DNA of 64,000 nucleotides from Desulfomonile tiedjei (lineage in GTDB: Bacteria; Desulfobacterota; Desulfomonilia; Desulfomonilales; Desulfomonilaceae). Below the pieces are notes generated by a model. The model was not told the origin of the DNA. It was given only the letters and a program-made list of their open reading frames with translations, and searched no databases. Shown piece after piece: positions 43,426 to 52,673 of the stretch. The position numbers were made by a program, and so were the translations under genes. Location: NCBI GenBank assembly GCA_016218715.1, contig JACRDG010000032.1:1-64000 (forward strand). The letters are read 5' to 3'. Numbering within the stretch: position 1 is the stretch's first letter; each line of letters opens with the position of its first letter.

Positions 43426-45279
43426 TCAAACCTCCTCCGACTTCACCAAAACCAATACCGCATGAGCAGTAAGAAACACGGAGATCTCGCCGTTCGAGTC
43501 CAGCTCCCGCGGGACGGTGCTGCCGGGGCCGTCCCACCGGTGTTCGGCGGAATCGAGGAGCTTCAGCCAACGCCCTTCCGACAGGGGAAGGGGCACCGAG
43601 GTGTCGATCTCGCCAAAGTGACAGACGATCGCGGCCTCCTGTGAACGATTCCAGCGCCGTATGAGCAGCACGTTTTCCCGTTGGAGTTCGAGAACCTCCA
43701 TGTTCTCCTTGCTGCAATGACAGAAGGCTTCACATTCCTTACGCAATGCGATCAAGGTTCGGTAGAAGTTGTAGAGGGCCCTGTGATACCCCGTGTCTCG
43801 TAAGCCGTGATCCAGCGTTGCCTTGAGAAAGGTGGATTCGTCATGAGGGTCCGGCATTTCCTGCGACCACAGGAAGCCCTGAAACTCCTCGCGACGGCTC
43901 TGCCGAACCGCCTCCACAAGGCCAGGATCCTCGTGGCTAACGAAATAGGGGAACGGGGCTGTTTCGCCGTATTCTTCTCCCATGAACAGGAGCGGAATGA
44001 ACGGTGCAAGGATCACGACTGCTGCCGCCAGTTTGAGCCCGTCCAGTGCCATCGTTTGCGTAAGGCGGTCTCCCAGGGCGCGGTTGCCTACCTGGTCGTG
44101 ATTCTGGGAGAAGACCACAAATTGGCGGGCCGGAAGATCGGCCGAGGAATTTCCGTGTCGCCGCTTGCGGTACACGGAATAATCGCCCGCGTAGACGAAC
44201 CCGTTGCGCAGTGCCGTTGTCAGGTGGCGTAATTCGCCGAAATCCGCGTAATAGCCGTCACGCTCATGGGTGAGCAGCGCATGCAGCGCGTGGTGAAAAT
44301 CGTCGTTCCACTGGGCGTCCAACCCATAGCCGCCAACATCGTGCGACCGAATTACCCGGGAATCGTTGAGGTCGCTTTCAGGTATGACGTAGATGCGTCT
44401 GTTAAGCCGTTCTCCTTGCTCGTGTACGGTCGTGGCCAGTTCCTTGAGGAAATGCCGTGCGGAGAAGTCACAGATTCCGTGGATTGCATCGATGCGGAGC
44501 GCGTCAATGTGGAAATCGGTTACCCAGTAGAGGGCATTTTCAAGGAAGAATCGCCGTACCTCGTCGCTGTACGGGCCGTCGAGGTTGATGGCCGGTCCCC
44601 ATGGGGTCCGGTACCGGTCGGTAAAATACGGTCCGAAATCCCACAGATAGTTCCCTTCGGGTCCCATGTGGTTGTAGACCACATCCAGGACCACGGCAAT
44701 CCCCCTCGAGTGACAGGCGTCGACCAATCTCTTGAGCGCGTCAGTGCCCCCGTAGGAGTTCTGAACCGCATACGGGTAGACTCCGTCGTAGCCCCAGTTG
44801 CGCTTTCCGGGAAACTGAGCCACCGGCATCAGCTCTAGCGCGGTGATACCGAGTTCCTCAAAATAGTCCAGGTAAGCAGTGAGAGCATCGAACGTGCCTT
44901 CCGGAGTGAAGGTGCCGACGTGCAGCTCGTACAGAAGGTATTTGGAAAGAGAGAGTCCGGCCCACGCATGGTCCCTCCACGGGAACCGGGTGTCGACAAC
45001 CTGTGAGGGGCCGTGCACCCCCTTAGGCTGAAATCGAGAAGCAGGATCGGGCCGTTCCACCTGGCCATCCAGACGGTAGAAGTAAAGGCTTCCCGGCCGC
45101 GTGCCGGTCAGCGTCCCGACATGGAAACCGCGTGGGCCTTTGGACAGAGGGACAATCCGATCGTCAGGGGCTACCAGATGAACCTCAATTGACCTTGCCG
45201 ACGGAGCCCATACACAAAAACTGCATCGTTCAGACCCCAGATACGTCGAACCCGTGCCGATGTGTGAGTCTACAGTCAT
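43426..45279 (-). CDS. treZ: Malto-oligosyltrehalose trehalohydrolase
   Basis: This is a 617-residue GH13 enzyme that cuts trehalose from maltooligosyltrehalose. ATG 45279 has GGGGAG five bases before it; an in-frame ATG at 45297 is less favoured. A CBM48-like N-terminal domain (CSFCVWAPSARSIEVHL) precedes GVYPYAVQNSYGGTDALKRLVDACH near 165, DVVYNHMGPEGNY near 203, ALRIDAIHGICD near 262 (nucleophile Asp) and YVIPESDLNDSRV near 300 (acid Glu). It is the first gene of the trehalose operon, behind a candidate promoter at 45331-45359. Confidence 0.94.
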   Translation of the reverse strand: MTVDSHIGTGSTYLGSERCSFCVWAPSARSIEVHLVAPDDRIVPLSKGPRGFHVGTLTGTRPGSLYFYRLDGQVERPDPASRFQPKGVHGPSQVVDTRFPWRDHAWAGLSLSKYLLYELHVGTFTPEGTFDALTAYLDYFEELGITALELMPVAQFPGKRNWGYDGVYPYAVQNSYGGTDALKRLVDACHSRGIAVVLDVVYNHMGPEGNYLWDFGPYFTDRYRTPWGPAINLDGPYSDEVRRFFLENALYWVTDFHIDALRIDAIHGICDFSARHFLKELATTVHEQGERLNRRIYVIPESDLNDSRVIRSHDVGGYGLDAQWNDDFHHALHALLTHERDGYYADFGELRHLTTALRNGFVYAGDYSVYRKRRHGNSSADLPARQFVVFSQNHDQVGNRALGDRLTQTMALDGLKLAAAVVILAPFIPLLFMGEEYGETAPFPYFVSHEDPGLVEAVRQSRREEFQGFLWSQEMPDPHDESTFLKATLDHGLRDTGYHRALYNFYRTLIALRKECEAFCHCSKENMEVLELQRENVLLIRRWNRSQEAAIVCHFGEIDTSVPLPLSEGRWLKLLDSAEHRWDGPGSTVPRELDSNGEISVFLTAHAVLVLVKSEEV

Positions 45280-45330
45280 GAACACTCCCCATCGCATGGT
45301 TTTCCACGAGAACCGAGTTCACTTATTTAC

Positions 45331-45359
45331 ATAATACCCATTTCTCTTGCCGCAGTGAA
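45331..45359 (-). promoter_or_regulatory. Candidate promoter of the trehalose operon
   Basis: On the minus strand TTCACT (45354-45359) and TATTAT (45331-45336) are spaced by 17 bases. Transcription would begin about 45 bases before treZ. The rest of the 358-base divergent region up to 45637 shows no other gene. Confidence 0.45.
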
Positions 45360-45637
45360 GCCCGATTTTCGATTACCGGCCGGAGGACCTGGAGGAAAGA
45401 GGCCGGAATCCTATGAGTTGCGCTGGAAATACCCTGTCTTTACAACTTGGGAACCTTTTTGGTCCGAGACGCATCTTAATGTGAAAGGAGGTCCTGTGCT
45501 AGCGTCCTAGCTATGCATTACAGGCTGGAGAAACCGATGTGCAGGCTGTTCTCTGTGGCTCGGAGAAAACGTTACTGCTCTGGGGACGGCTCGGTACTGC
45601 ATCCGGCGACACGCCGTCGCCATAGGGAGGGAGTATC

Positions 45638-45976
45638 ATGACAGGTCTTTTGGTGAGTTGGCTCGTCGCAACGATCGCAATACTCATCGCGGCTCACATC
45701 ATTCCGGGGATCCGAGTGAGCGATTTGGGGGCTGCTCTGATCGGTGCGGCAATTCTGGGAATCGTGAATGCGGTGATAAAACCGATTCTCATCGTTCTCA
45801 CGCTTCCTATCACGTTGCTTACGTTGGGGCTCTTCCTTTTCGTCATCAACGCCTTGATGCTTCTGCTCGCGGGCTCGGTAATCCACGGGTTTCAGGTCGC
45901 CGGTTTCTGGCCGGCCCTTCTGGGTTCGCTCGTGGTGAGTGTCGTCTCGTACCTGGCTAGCTCCCTGCGGATCTGA
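45638..45976 (+). CDS. Phage-holin-family/YvlD-like small membrane protein
   Basis: This is a 112-residue protein with AGGGAGG before ATG 45638. Four hydrophobic segments cover almost all of it. LGAALIGAAILGIVNAVIKPILIVLTLPIT and LGLFLFVINALMLLL are the conserved core of the YvlD/Mycobacterium Rv-type family, named after holins but chromosomal. YvlD-like proteins are often under envelope-stress control. No lysis genes are near, so a holin role is unlikely. Confidence 0.88.
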   Translation: MTGLLVSWLVATIAILIAAHIIPGIRVSDLGAALIGAAILGIVNAVIKPILIVLTLPITLLTLGLFLFVINALMLLLAGSVIHGFQVAGFWPALLGSLVVSVVSYLASSLRI

Positions 45977-46058
45977 TGTCAGGCGCTCAGAGATCGCGGA
46001 CACGCCCGGAGAGGGTCCGCCTTTGGTTTCGGTTTCTCCGGACTAGCCGCCATTGCGG

Positions 46059-46331
46059 CTACCGCCCTCTCGTGGCGATGAGCAGCAGAACCAGGCCGCC
46101 CAGCACGATCCAGAACGAATATCCTGCGAGCGCGGGAACGACCACGATATGAAGGAGGGTCAAGAGTCCATAGACGGCGCAGGCAAAGGCTGTCCACCAG
46201 ACGACCCTTCGGTCCAGAGGCAATCTGCGCCAGGAAAGAGGAGCCCTCTTCCTCCATGGCGAGATTCTCGTCGTTCCCACTCCGTTTCCCCGTATCTGTC
46301 GCTTGTGCTGGCTCATCGGAATCACTTTCAT
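46059..46331 (-). CDS. Small two-segment membrane protein of unknown function
   Basis: This is a 90-residue protein; ATG 46331 follows GGAGG by seven bases. The N-terminal about 40 residues are basic (KRQIRGNGVGTTRISPWRKR), then two hydrophobic segments (VVWWTAFACAVYGLLTLLHIVVV and SFWIVLGGLVLLLIAT) end at the C-terminus. No family is recognised. It is convergent with the YvlD-like gene. Confidence 0.6.
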   Translation of the reverse strand: MKVIPMSQHKRQIRGNGVGTTRISPWRKRAPLSWRRLPLDRRVVWWTAFACAVYGLLTLLHIVVVPALAGYSFWIVLGGLVLLLIATRGR

Positions 46332-46962
46332 CGTGCCACCTCCGCGCCCCATTGACCTCTCTCTACTTTACTTAATCATGACTCGGCGCTCTCGCAAGGG
46401 AGACACGCGGCCTGCTTCTGCGCACAATTCCGTCACCCGGAGACATCGGCCTGGTGAGACTTCCTTTGAAACGCAGCTTTTACGTGCCTCGGTACTGCCA
46501 GGCGACAGGGGCTCAACCATCATTATACCTCAAGGCACGTGAGCGGGCAGAGGTCGAGGTTGTGGAGAACAGACTTTCTTGCGGTACACCCAGTTCCCGA
46601 AGCAGTGCTGTCGAGGCCTTTTGAAATGGTTCCCGGAACCTGCGGACGCGAGTCCGGCACGGTAAGATCTGCCCCTTTCTCCTCTCATACGATGTCGCGC
46701 TCAAGTGATGTAATTGGGTAAGCCTCACCCTGTCCCCACCCACGGGGAGAAGGGACTCCCCGTCGCGCCGGCATCGTGCCGGTGATTTCCTTCTCCTTCC
46801 GGAAGTGGGTCGGGATGAGGGCGTCAGGATTCCTCCTTGGATAGCGCAATCGTATCACGGCATCGTTCCGTCGCACCCGCGAATCCTTTCCCTCTTCCTA
46901 CGCATCTAAAGTTCTAGGAGATTCTTGTGCGCGTCGAAGAGACGATTGAGGAGGAATTACCG
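46332..46962. other. Gene-poor stretch of about 630 bases with repeat fragments
   Basis: No gene that I can support. A family A core fragment (GCGCCGGCATCGTGCCGGTG, 46764-46783) is preceded by CCCACGGGGAGAAGGGACTCCCCG, another short inverted repeat. Open frames here are short, compositionally odd and lack ribosome sites. Confidence 0.5.
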
Positions 46963-47172
46963 ATGACCTTCAGAGAAGAGTTTAATGAGAACATCAAGAG
47001 CATGCTCGAAGCTCGGAGTCAGGAGCGCGATACGCGACCCTTGATCGAGTCGGTAGCGGGTGAAGATGACTTCGCGGAATGGCTTGCCTGCCACGAGCGT
47101 GCTTCGCAGACTGTGATCTGCAATACACCTGAGTTGAGAGACACGCCTTTCTGCGGCACCGGCTCTCACTAA
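46963..47172 (+). CDS. Small hypothetical protein
   Basis: This is a 69-residue protein. GGAGG eight bases before ATG 46963 is a strong ribosome site. The N-terminus is acidic and probably helical (FREEFNENIKSMLEARSQERD); the C-terminal part has two cysteines (WLACHERASQTVICNT) and a third near the end. There is no signal peptide or known domain. It is followed by two other small genes on the same strand, with gaps too wide for a clear operon. Confidence 0.55.
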   Translation: MTFREEFNENIKSMLEARSQERDTRPLIESVAGEDDFAEWLACHERASQTVICNTPELRDTPFCGTGSH

Positions 47173-47402
47173 GCCGGCGCCGGTGATGGTCGTGATGAAT
47201 ACAGAGATGACCGCTCTCCAGTCCCGAGGAGCGGTCGTTCTTTTGGCCAAGGCAAACGCCCCAGAGTGAATCGTTGGGCTCCACCGGGTCACGGACGTGG
47301 GATCACGCCTTCCGCAAACCGTTCGCTGGCACCTGATGAACTTTGTGGACGCCGCTCGCGGGGGAGGGCGTCGCGGGCGAATTCTCCAGCAGGAGGCACC
47401 AG

Positions 47403-47861
47403 ATGGGACACACCGATGAGGGGTCGATCAACAGAGTAATCGTTGCTTTGGAAGATGCGTGGAATCGCCACGACGCTCATGCTTTGGCAAGCTTGTTTGC
47501 AGAGGAATCCGATTTTACCGACGTTACGGGAGCGAGGGCCGACGGCCGAGAGGGGGTCGAGGAGCATTACACGCCGGTCTTTGAAACTACGTTTCGCGAG
47601 AGCCGGCTCATGATCGAGGATGTTCGCATACGATTCGTGAGACCGGACATTGCCGCGGTGGATGCGAAGTGGGAAATGACAGGCGCAACAGACCCCGCAG
47701 GAAACCCGCGACCGCCGCGCAAAGGGCTCATGAGTCTCATAATGGTCAGGGAGCCGCATGGATGGGAAATTCAGGTGATGCACGACATGGATATGCCGAT
47801 CTCTTCCCCGCGAACCGAGGCAGACACCCACGCGGGGATGGGGCACCAATGGCTTCACTGA
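47403..47861 (+). CDS. SnoaL/NTF2-like protein (SgcJ/EcaC-type)
   Basis: This is a 152-residue protein with CAGGAGG before ATG 47403. The pattern INRVIVALEDAWNRHDAHALASLFAEESDFTDVTG, then FVRPDIAAVDAKWEMTG and LIMVREPHGWEIQVMHD, fits the conical NTF2-like fold of the SgcJ/EcaC-type group. Members bind small ligands, some are isomerases or cyclases; no catalytic residues can be assigned here. It is followed 67 bases later by another small dimeric-barrel protein. Confidence 0.75.
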   Translation: MGHTDEGSINRVIVALEDAWNRHDAHALASLFAEESDFTDVTGARADGREGVEEHYTPVFETTFRESRLMIEDVRIRFVRPDIAAVDAKWEMTGATDPAGNPRPPRKGLMSLIMVREPHGWEIQVMHDMDMPISSPRTEADTHAGMGHQWLH

Positions 47862-47928
47862 GAGGCTTGCCTGCGACCGACCACCGGGAAGCTCTGCCGA
47901 GAGCTGCTTGGCACGAGGAGAGAGGACG

Positions 47929-48258
47929 ATGAAATACCTGGTATGGGGCACAGAAGGACCTGGGTTCGCTTCTCCCGAAGAAGCCGTCGATCTATTGGAG
48001 AACCTGGTTCTACCAAGCTTCGAGATGCTTCTGAAACTCGAAGCTGAGAACAAGATTGTGGCTGGCGGATTGCCGGTAGGCGAGCGCGCTTTCGTCTTCA
48101 TCGTGGATGCATCCTCCCATGAAGAAGTGGATCGGCTTGTGCGAAGCATCCCGTTGTGGGGGCTTTTGAACTGGGAAGTCGTTCCGCTCATGACCTTTGA
48201 AGGACGCGCGGCCGTGGATCGCGAGGCCCTTGACCAACTCAAGGCGTCAGTGCAGTAA
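47929..48258 (+). CDS. Muconolactone-isomerase-like/dimeric alpha-beta-barrel protein
   Basis: This is a 109-residue protein with GAGGAGAGAGGAC before ATG 47929. KIVAGGLPVGERAFVFIVDASSHEEVDRLVRSIPLWGLLNWEVVPLMTF matches the ferredoxin-like fold of the muconolactone isomerase/YciI-like group. Such proteins dimerise and often act in aromatic breakdown or as stress proteins. No aromatic pathway genes are close, so the role is unknown. Confidence 0.68.
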   Translation: MKYLVWGTEGPGFASPEEAVDLLENLVLPSFEMLLKLEAENKIVAGGLPVGERAFVFIVDASSHEEVDRLVRSIPLWGLLNWEVVPLMTFEGRAAVDREALDQLKASVQ

Positions 48259-48529
48259 TCCGGCGGAGATCCCAACCCGCTCCTGATTCTACCAGGGGCG
48301 TGGCGGGACCTCTTGCTCCTGCCCTGGAAGAATGCTAATTTCCCTTCATGATCCCAGCGAACAGTCTCTTCCAGCATGTCAGCACGCGAAGCTCCTGCCA
48401 GAGATGGGCGTTGGCTGGGGCTCTTGCCGAGAGGAGTCTCCTGCTGGGCCCCCACTTGGAAGCCCGGTTCTTTGCCGACTGGCGGAGGAAAGATTGGTCT
48501 GCCGATAGAGGCGGGAGGCCTGCGAACGC

Positions 48530-50785
48530 ATGAGTGAACATGACACTCGTTTCCCGGCCTCCGGCGACCCTAGAGTGACCGTTTCGGTCTTTGCCGGCAC
48601 AATGGCCATCGTGGTTTCGGGCCTCTATTTGCTGGCTCGAGTCGGATTTCCTGAGAACCCCTCGGGGCCAGTGTTGAAGACGCTGGCGGTGTCTCTTTTT
48701 CTTATTTTCTTACCCCATGCTGCTGATTATGCCATGAGAAGCCCACGGCGCACCGCTTCCGGGGTTGCACTACTGGTGGATCCGCTGCTCTCCCTGGCAG
48801 GGCTGCTCCTGCTCTCCTTGGCTGGGTTGCTGGCCTCTCACACAGATCTGCCCATGGTATATCTGTTTTCGGGGGTGGGCGTATCCTTGTCCCTGTGGGT
48901 ATTTTGGAAATGGCTCGGCGAAGCATCTATTAAGCGCAGCTTACTATTTCTGGGGGGCACCGCATTGTTTTCTTGTTGGGTGGCCAGCGAACTGTGGGGG
49001 CACATATTCCAGAATCCGCTGTCTGACGAGGAGATGCTCGTTGGCAAGGTGTTTGCCGATTCGCTTTGCCATCCAGCCATTGCCAACATGGTAAAGACAT
49101 TCGGCATCCCGAGCGATGGTCTGGATGGGGTAAAATATTTTCCCTATCATTTTGGTAGCCACTGGTTGCTCGTTAGGTTATCCGAGATTTTGGGCCTGAG
49201 CATCTTCAAGGCCTACGGCCTAGGCTTCCCCGCAATTATTGTGCCGCTATTCTTCAGGAGCCTGCTGCTCTTTGCTGTTTGTCTCAGGAAGTTCCTGTAC
49301 GATCCCGGAACGGACTGGAATTTGCGCTCCGATGCATGGTTTTGGCTGCTCTTGGCGATTGCAAACATCGGGGTGTTACCCGAGCCGTTGCATGTCGGGC
49401 TCGGGCTCGGGAGAAACTGGCATCTATCATCGGAAAGTCAAGCCCTGGGGCTGATGCTTGCGTTTCTTGCCCTATCTGCCTCAGTGTCTCTCTTCTTCGT
49501 TCTGCCTCGGTTGGGGGACTTCGCACAACGCTTCGGCCAGGTGGTGGTCATCGGTGCGGTGCCGCTTTTGTTGTGCGTTATCGGTTGGTCGAAGGTCGCC
49601 CCGATGTGTATCCTCTTGCCCCTGTTCTTGTTTATCATCTGGCGTTTTCGTCTGTATAAGAGATTGCACATTCTTGTTTCCGCGCTTGTTGCTGTGGCGG
49701 CCTGTTTAATGCTTTTGCGTTTGGTGTCACCGCCTCTCGAATATCGCGTCTTTCCCTTTCATATACTATGGGCTGTCGTCGAAGGGCCGTCAAAAGCATT
49801 GTTTCCACTATTTTACTTTCTGTGGGCATGGATATTCATAAGCATGAGAGTGTGGGTTCAAGGCCTCGACACCTGGCAAGAAGTTCGAGCGGCCTTGACC
49901 GACCGCAGATTGCTGGATATTGAAGTGGTTATCGTAACATGCCTTTTGTCCGTGGGGCCTGGAGTGGCCTTGGCCATTCCTTGGGATACCGTTCATTTTT
50001 TTGGTGACTTTCAAAGATGGCTATCTCTTGGGTTCTTAATGGGCTACGTGGGGTTCTTTGCGCATTGGTTCAAGCAAAGTGAAGCGAGAAGAGACTGGCT
50101 CCGGGAACTCACCGGGCTTGCGAAGCCGAAATACCTATTCCTGAGCATGGTGTTCCTGACGGCACTGGCCACTGTGTGTTACAACATCGCGAGCAGTATG
50201 TTCAGGGCAGTGAGAAACAACTTGGAAATCAGGGCAGAACTGGTTGCCGCCGCCGACTCTGCTTCAAGTGATTCCCGTGCGACTGGGAACAGTGGCGGTT
50301 GGATCGGTTGGATCGAGAAAAGGAACCGCAGCGGGATGATTGGGCTGCGCCGCGCAATTGGCCAGGCTTGCTCGGTTCCAGAAGACAAGCTACGGCGGTT
50401 GCCGGGATACAAGACCATAGAAGCGTTGAAGCAGTTGGGCCGTAGCCCGATACATGAAAAGAGGAAAACTCTCCTCTTCATCCCCCGTTCCAATGTGCGT
50501 TATTGGAATATCTCAGACCAGTGCAGAGCGGTTCCTTACATCGCACCGGGGCTGACCGGAATGGCCATGATCGAAGGTTTGCCGGACGAACGCTGTGAGC
50601 CGCTGCTCGGTTACACGTTTGAAATACACCAACCGAAACATCTGCAGGCTGGAAAGGGCACGGTGGACAAAGGGAGACTCTGTGCACGATGCCTCGCAGA
50701 GGGATTCGAAAACCTCACGGTCCTCGAAATGACAGGAGATGGCAACAACATCTCTGTGATCAGGTTATCATGCGAAGCAAGATGA
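48530..50785 (+). CDS. Large polytopic membrane protein of unknown function, GT-C-like
   Basis: This is a 751-residue protein with about 13 membrane segments in the first about 560 residues and a soluble tail of about 190. The loop NPLSDEEMLVGKVFADSLCHP, then KYFPYHFGSHWLLVRLSEIL (about 165-225), with acidic and His residues at the membrane face, recalls GT-C glycosyltransferases. The tail (TLLFIPRSNVRYWNISDQCRAVPYIAPGLTG) has repeated Cys and no recognised domain. It precedes a clearer GT-C protein by 85 bases and may act on a lipid-linked sugar. Function not known. Confidence 0.62.
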   Translation: MSEHDTRFPASGDPRVTVSVFAGTMAIVVSGLYLLARVGFPENPSGPVLKTLAVSLFLIFLPHAADYAMRSPRRTASGVALLVDPLLSLAGLLLLSLAGLLASHTDLPMVYLFSGVGVSLSLWVFWKWLGEASIKRSLLFLGGTALFSCWVASELWGHIFQNPLSDEEMLVGKVFADSLCHPAIANMVKTFGIPSDGLDGVKYFPYHFGSHWLLVRLSEILGLSIFKAYGLGFPAIIVPLFFRSLLLFAVCLRKFLYDPGTDWNLRSDAWFWLLLAIANIGVLPEPLHVGLGLGRNWHLSSESQALGLMLAFLALSASVSLFFVLPRLGDFAQRFGQVVVIGAVPLLLCVIGWSKVAPMCILLPLFLFIIWRFRLYKRLHILVSALVAVAACLMLLRLVSPPLEYRVFPFHILWAVVEGPSKALFPLFYFLWAWIFISMRVWVQGLDTWQEVRAALTDRRLLDIEVVIVTCLLSVGPGVALAIPWDTVHFFGDFQRWLSLGFLMGYVGFFAHWFKQSEARRDWLRELTGLAKPKYLFLSMVFLTALATVCYNIASSMFRAVRNNLEIRAELVAAADSASSDSRATGNSGGWIGWIEKRNRSGMIGLRRAIGQACSVPEDKLRRLPGYKTIEALKQLGRSPIHEKRKTLLFIPRSNVRYWNISDQCRAVPYIAPGLTGMAMIEGLPDERCEPLLGYTFEIHQPKHLQAGKGTVDKGRLCARCLAEGFENLTVLEMTGDGNNISVIRLSCEAR

Positions 50786-50870
50786 CAGTGCATCTTTGGC
50801 AGCGGATATCTGGCATCCCTTCTGGGACGGCCGGACGGTGAAACCTAATGCAATCTCACCGGAGCACGGA

Positions 50871-52553
50871 ATGAGCCGGCCGCAAGAACCGCCAGGTCAG
50901 GCTTTCGGTGCCGAGGACCAAGTTTACGCACGTTCGCCGCGGCGTTGCGCTCGTCGGGGTGATTTGGGCTTTGCCCTCGGAACTATGGGTGCCACGCTCT
51001 GCGCCTTGCTGATCGTGATACTGTTTTCCAATTTACCGCTGAACCTGGACTGCGCCCTTTTCCTTGATTGTGCACGCAAGCTGGTGCGTGGAGGCATTCC
51101 GTATGTGGATTGCGTCGACGTTAACCCGCCGATGAGCTTCTACATTCATATCCCTGCTGTTTTCGTGTCGGACCTGTTCGGCATGGACGGAACTATCGTC
51201 TTTCACCTGATGGTGGCAGCCCTGATTGCGTATTCTTCCGGGATGCTTCTGCATCTTTTGCTGAGGCTCTATCCGAGCGCTTCGATCCCGGTGCTTCTCG
51301 TGGTGACAACCACCTGGATTTCCTTCTCCGTGTACGTCGTCTGTTTCGGATGGTTTGGGGAGAGGGAGCAGCTCTTCATGCTCGCCTACGTCCCCTTTCT
51401 CTTCTGCCGCCAGGCCCGCCACGTCGGCGCTCACGTCGGATCGACAGCCGCGGCGGTCATCGGCGCGATTCTCGGCCCGTTTGCCCTGGTTAAGCCTCAC
51501 TTCTGTGTAATCGCCCTTGCCGTCGAGGCCTGGATGCTGTTCCGCACGCGGCGTTTTTCGAGCTTGCTGCGTGCTGAAGCCCTCCTCGCCGTTGGTTGGG
51601 GGGTTGCCTATGCAGTGTCGTTTGCCGTTGCTCCTGCCGAGATGAAGGAAGCATTCTGGGGCCGATGGCTTCCCTTCGTGGCACGGAACTACAATGTGTT
51701 TGACCTGCCCCTGAAGGATTTCGCATTGCGCGGGCTTCCTGCATTGCCGCACTACGTGCCGCTCGCGCTCATGTCTCTCCCCGCTTGCGTTTTCATAGCG
51801 CGGAAGTTTTCCTCTGGGGCTCGCCTTAACGTGGAGGCGCTGGTCGTCGGCACGCTCGCAGCGTACGGCATGTTTCTCATCCAGCACAAAGGGTGGCCGT
51901 ACCAGGTGTATCCGATGCTCGGCTTCTCGTTCTTGCTGGCAGGGATCATGGCCATGGCAGCCATCGAACCGGCCTCGGTGTTCGCAGAGCCGACGTTGAA
52001 AGAACCCAGGGGATTGCGCTCGGCCCTGCTGGCGGTGATTTGTTCCGTGCTCATTGCCGGGAGCTGCCTGGTAGCGGCGCACAGGCTCTCGAAACGCGAC
52101 ACCGTACGTTCCGAGACCGATCCCTTTATTGAGCTCATCGAGAAATACAGTTCCCCTGACGAACGTGTGGCGTGGATTTCACCCAGCCTGAATCCCGGGA
52201 CTCAAGCTGTGATTTATGCGAAGCGTATCTCCGGTTCTCGCTTCTCCGGCGCGTGGCCTCTTGCGATGCTGTACAAAGACGTGAGTCGGACCGCCGCCGG
52301 TCCTTTTCCCTACAGGACGATGAAGCAAGCGCCTGAAGAGGAACGATTGTTTCTCAGTGACCTGGGAACGGATATGCAGAGGAATCGACCCAGGCTCGTA
52401 TTCATCCATGCGGTAGATGCGCCCACCACACGACCCGCAGGTTTCATCATGGAGGAATACCTGCAAAAAAACGGTTGGATGAAAGAGTATATGAGCAATT
52501 ATGCATTCCTGGTCGCTCTCAACGGATATTCCGTCTACCGCCTTGAAGATTGA
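50871..52553 (+). CDS. GT39/RgtA-like membrane glycosyltransferase
   Basis: This is a 560-residue protein with about ten membrane segments. ATG 50871 has GGAG six bases upstream; a TTG at 50796 is in frame. The first periplasmic loop reads NLDCALFLDCARKLVRGGIPYVDCVDVNPP (about 60-90), the D-x-G-PY-D-NPP pattern of GT-C enzymes that use polyprenyl-phosphate sugars. A soluble C-terminal part (about 430-560) follows. It probably transfers a sugar to a glycan or lipid at the periplasmic face, using the lipid-linked donor that the GT2 protein downstream could make. Confidence 0.78.
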   Translation: MSRPQEPPGQAFGAEDQVYARSPRRCARRGDLGFALGTMGATLCALLIVILFSNLPLNLDCALFLDCARKLVRGGIPYVDCVDVNPPMSFYIHIPAVFVSDLFGMDGTIVFHLMVAALIAYSSGMLLHLLLRLYPSASIPVLLVVTTTWISFSVYVVCFGWFGEREQLFMLAYVPFLFCRQARHVGAHVGSTAAAVIGAILGPFALVKPHFCVIALAVEAWMLFRTRRFSSLLRAEALLAVGWGVAYAVSFAVAPAEMKEAFWGRWLPFVARNYNVFDLPLKDFALRGLPALPHYVPLALMSLPACVFIARKFSSGARLNVEALVVGTLAAYGMFLIQHKGWPYQVYPMLGFSFLLAGIMAMAAIEPASVFAEPTLKEPRGLRSALLAVICSVLIAGSCLVAAHRLSKRDTVRSETDPFIELIEKYSSPDERVAWISPSLNPGTQAVIYAKRISGSRFSGAWPLAMLYKDVSRTAAGPFPYRTMKQAPEEERLFLSDLGTDMQRNRPRLVFIHAVDAPTTRPAGFIMEEYLQKNGWMKEYMSNYAFLVALNGYSVYRLED

Positions 52554-52608
52554 TGCGGTACGGGAGGACTCTCGAGGGTGTTCGCTCAGCACGGGCGGCT
52601 GAATTCCC

Positions 52609-52637
52609 TTGTGCACCGTGAAAATATGATGTAAAAT
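52609..52637 (+). promoter_or_regulatory. Candidate promoter of the GT2/methyltransferase pair
   Basis: TTGTGC and TAAAAT are 17 bases apart, in an AT-rich patch about 37 bases ahead of the GT2 start. The -35 match is poor (three of six). Confidence 0.3.
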
Positions 52638-52673
52638 AACTAAGATACGAACTCAGCCGCACGAGGCCACTCT

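Noticed and set aside
45638-45976. Holin of a prophage
   Set aside because: The family name mentions holins, but no endolysin, capsid, portal or integrase gene is near. YvlD-like chromosomal proteins share this fold.
47289-48455. 388-residue open frame on the minus strand
   Set aside because: It covers two plus-strand genes that have strong ribosome sites and clear fold families, and its own product has no domain-like pattern.
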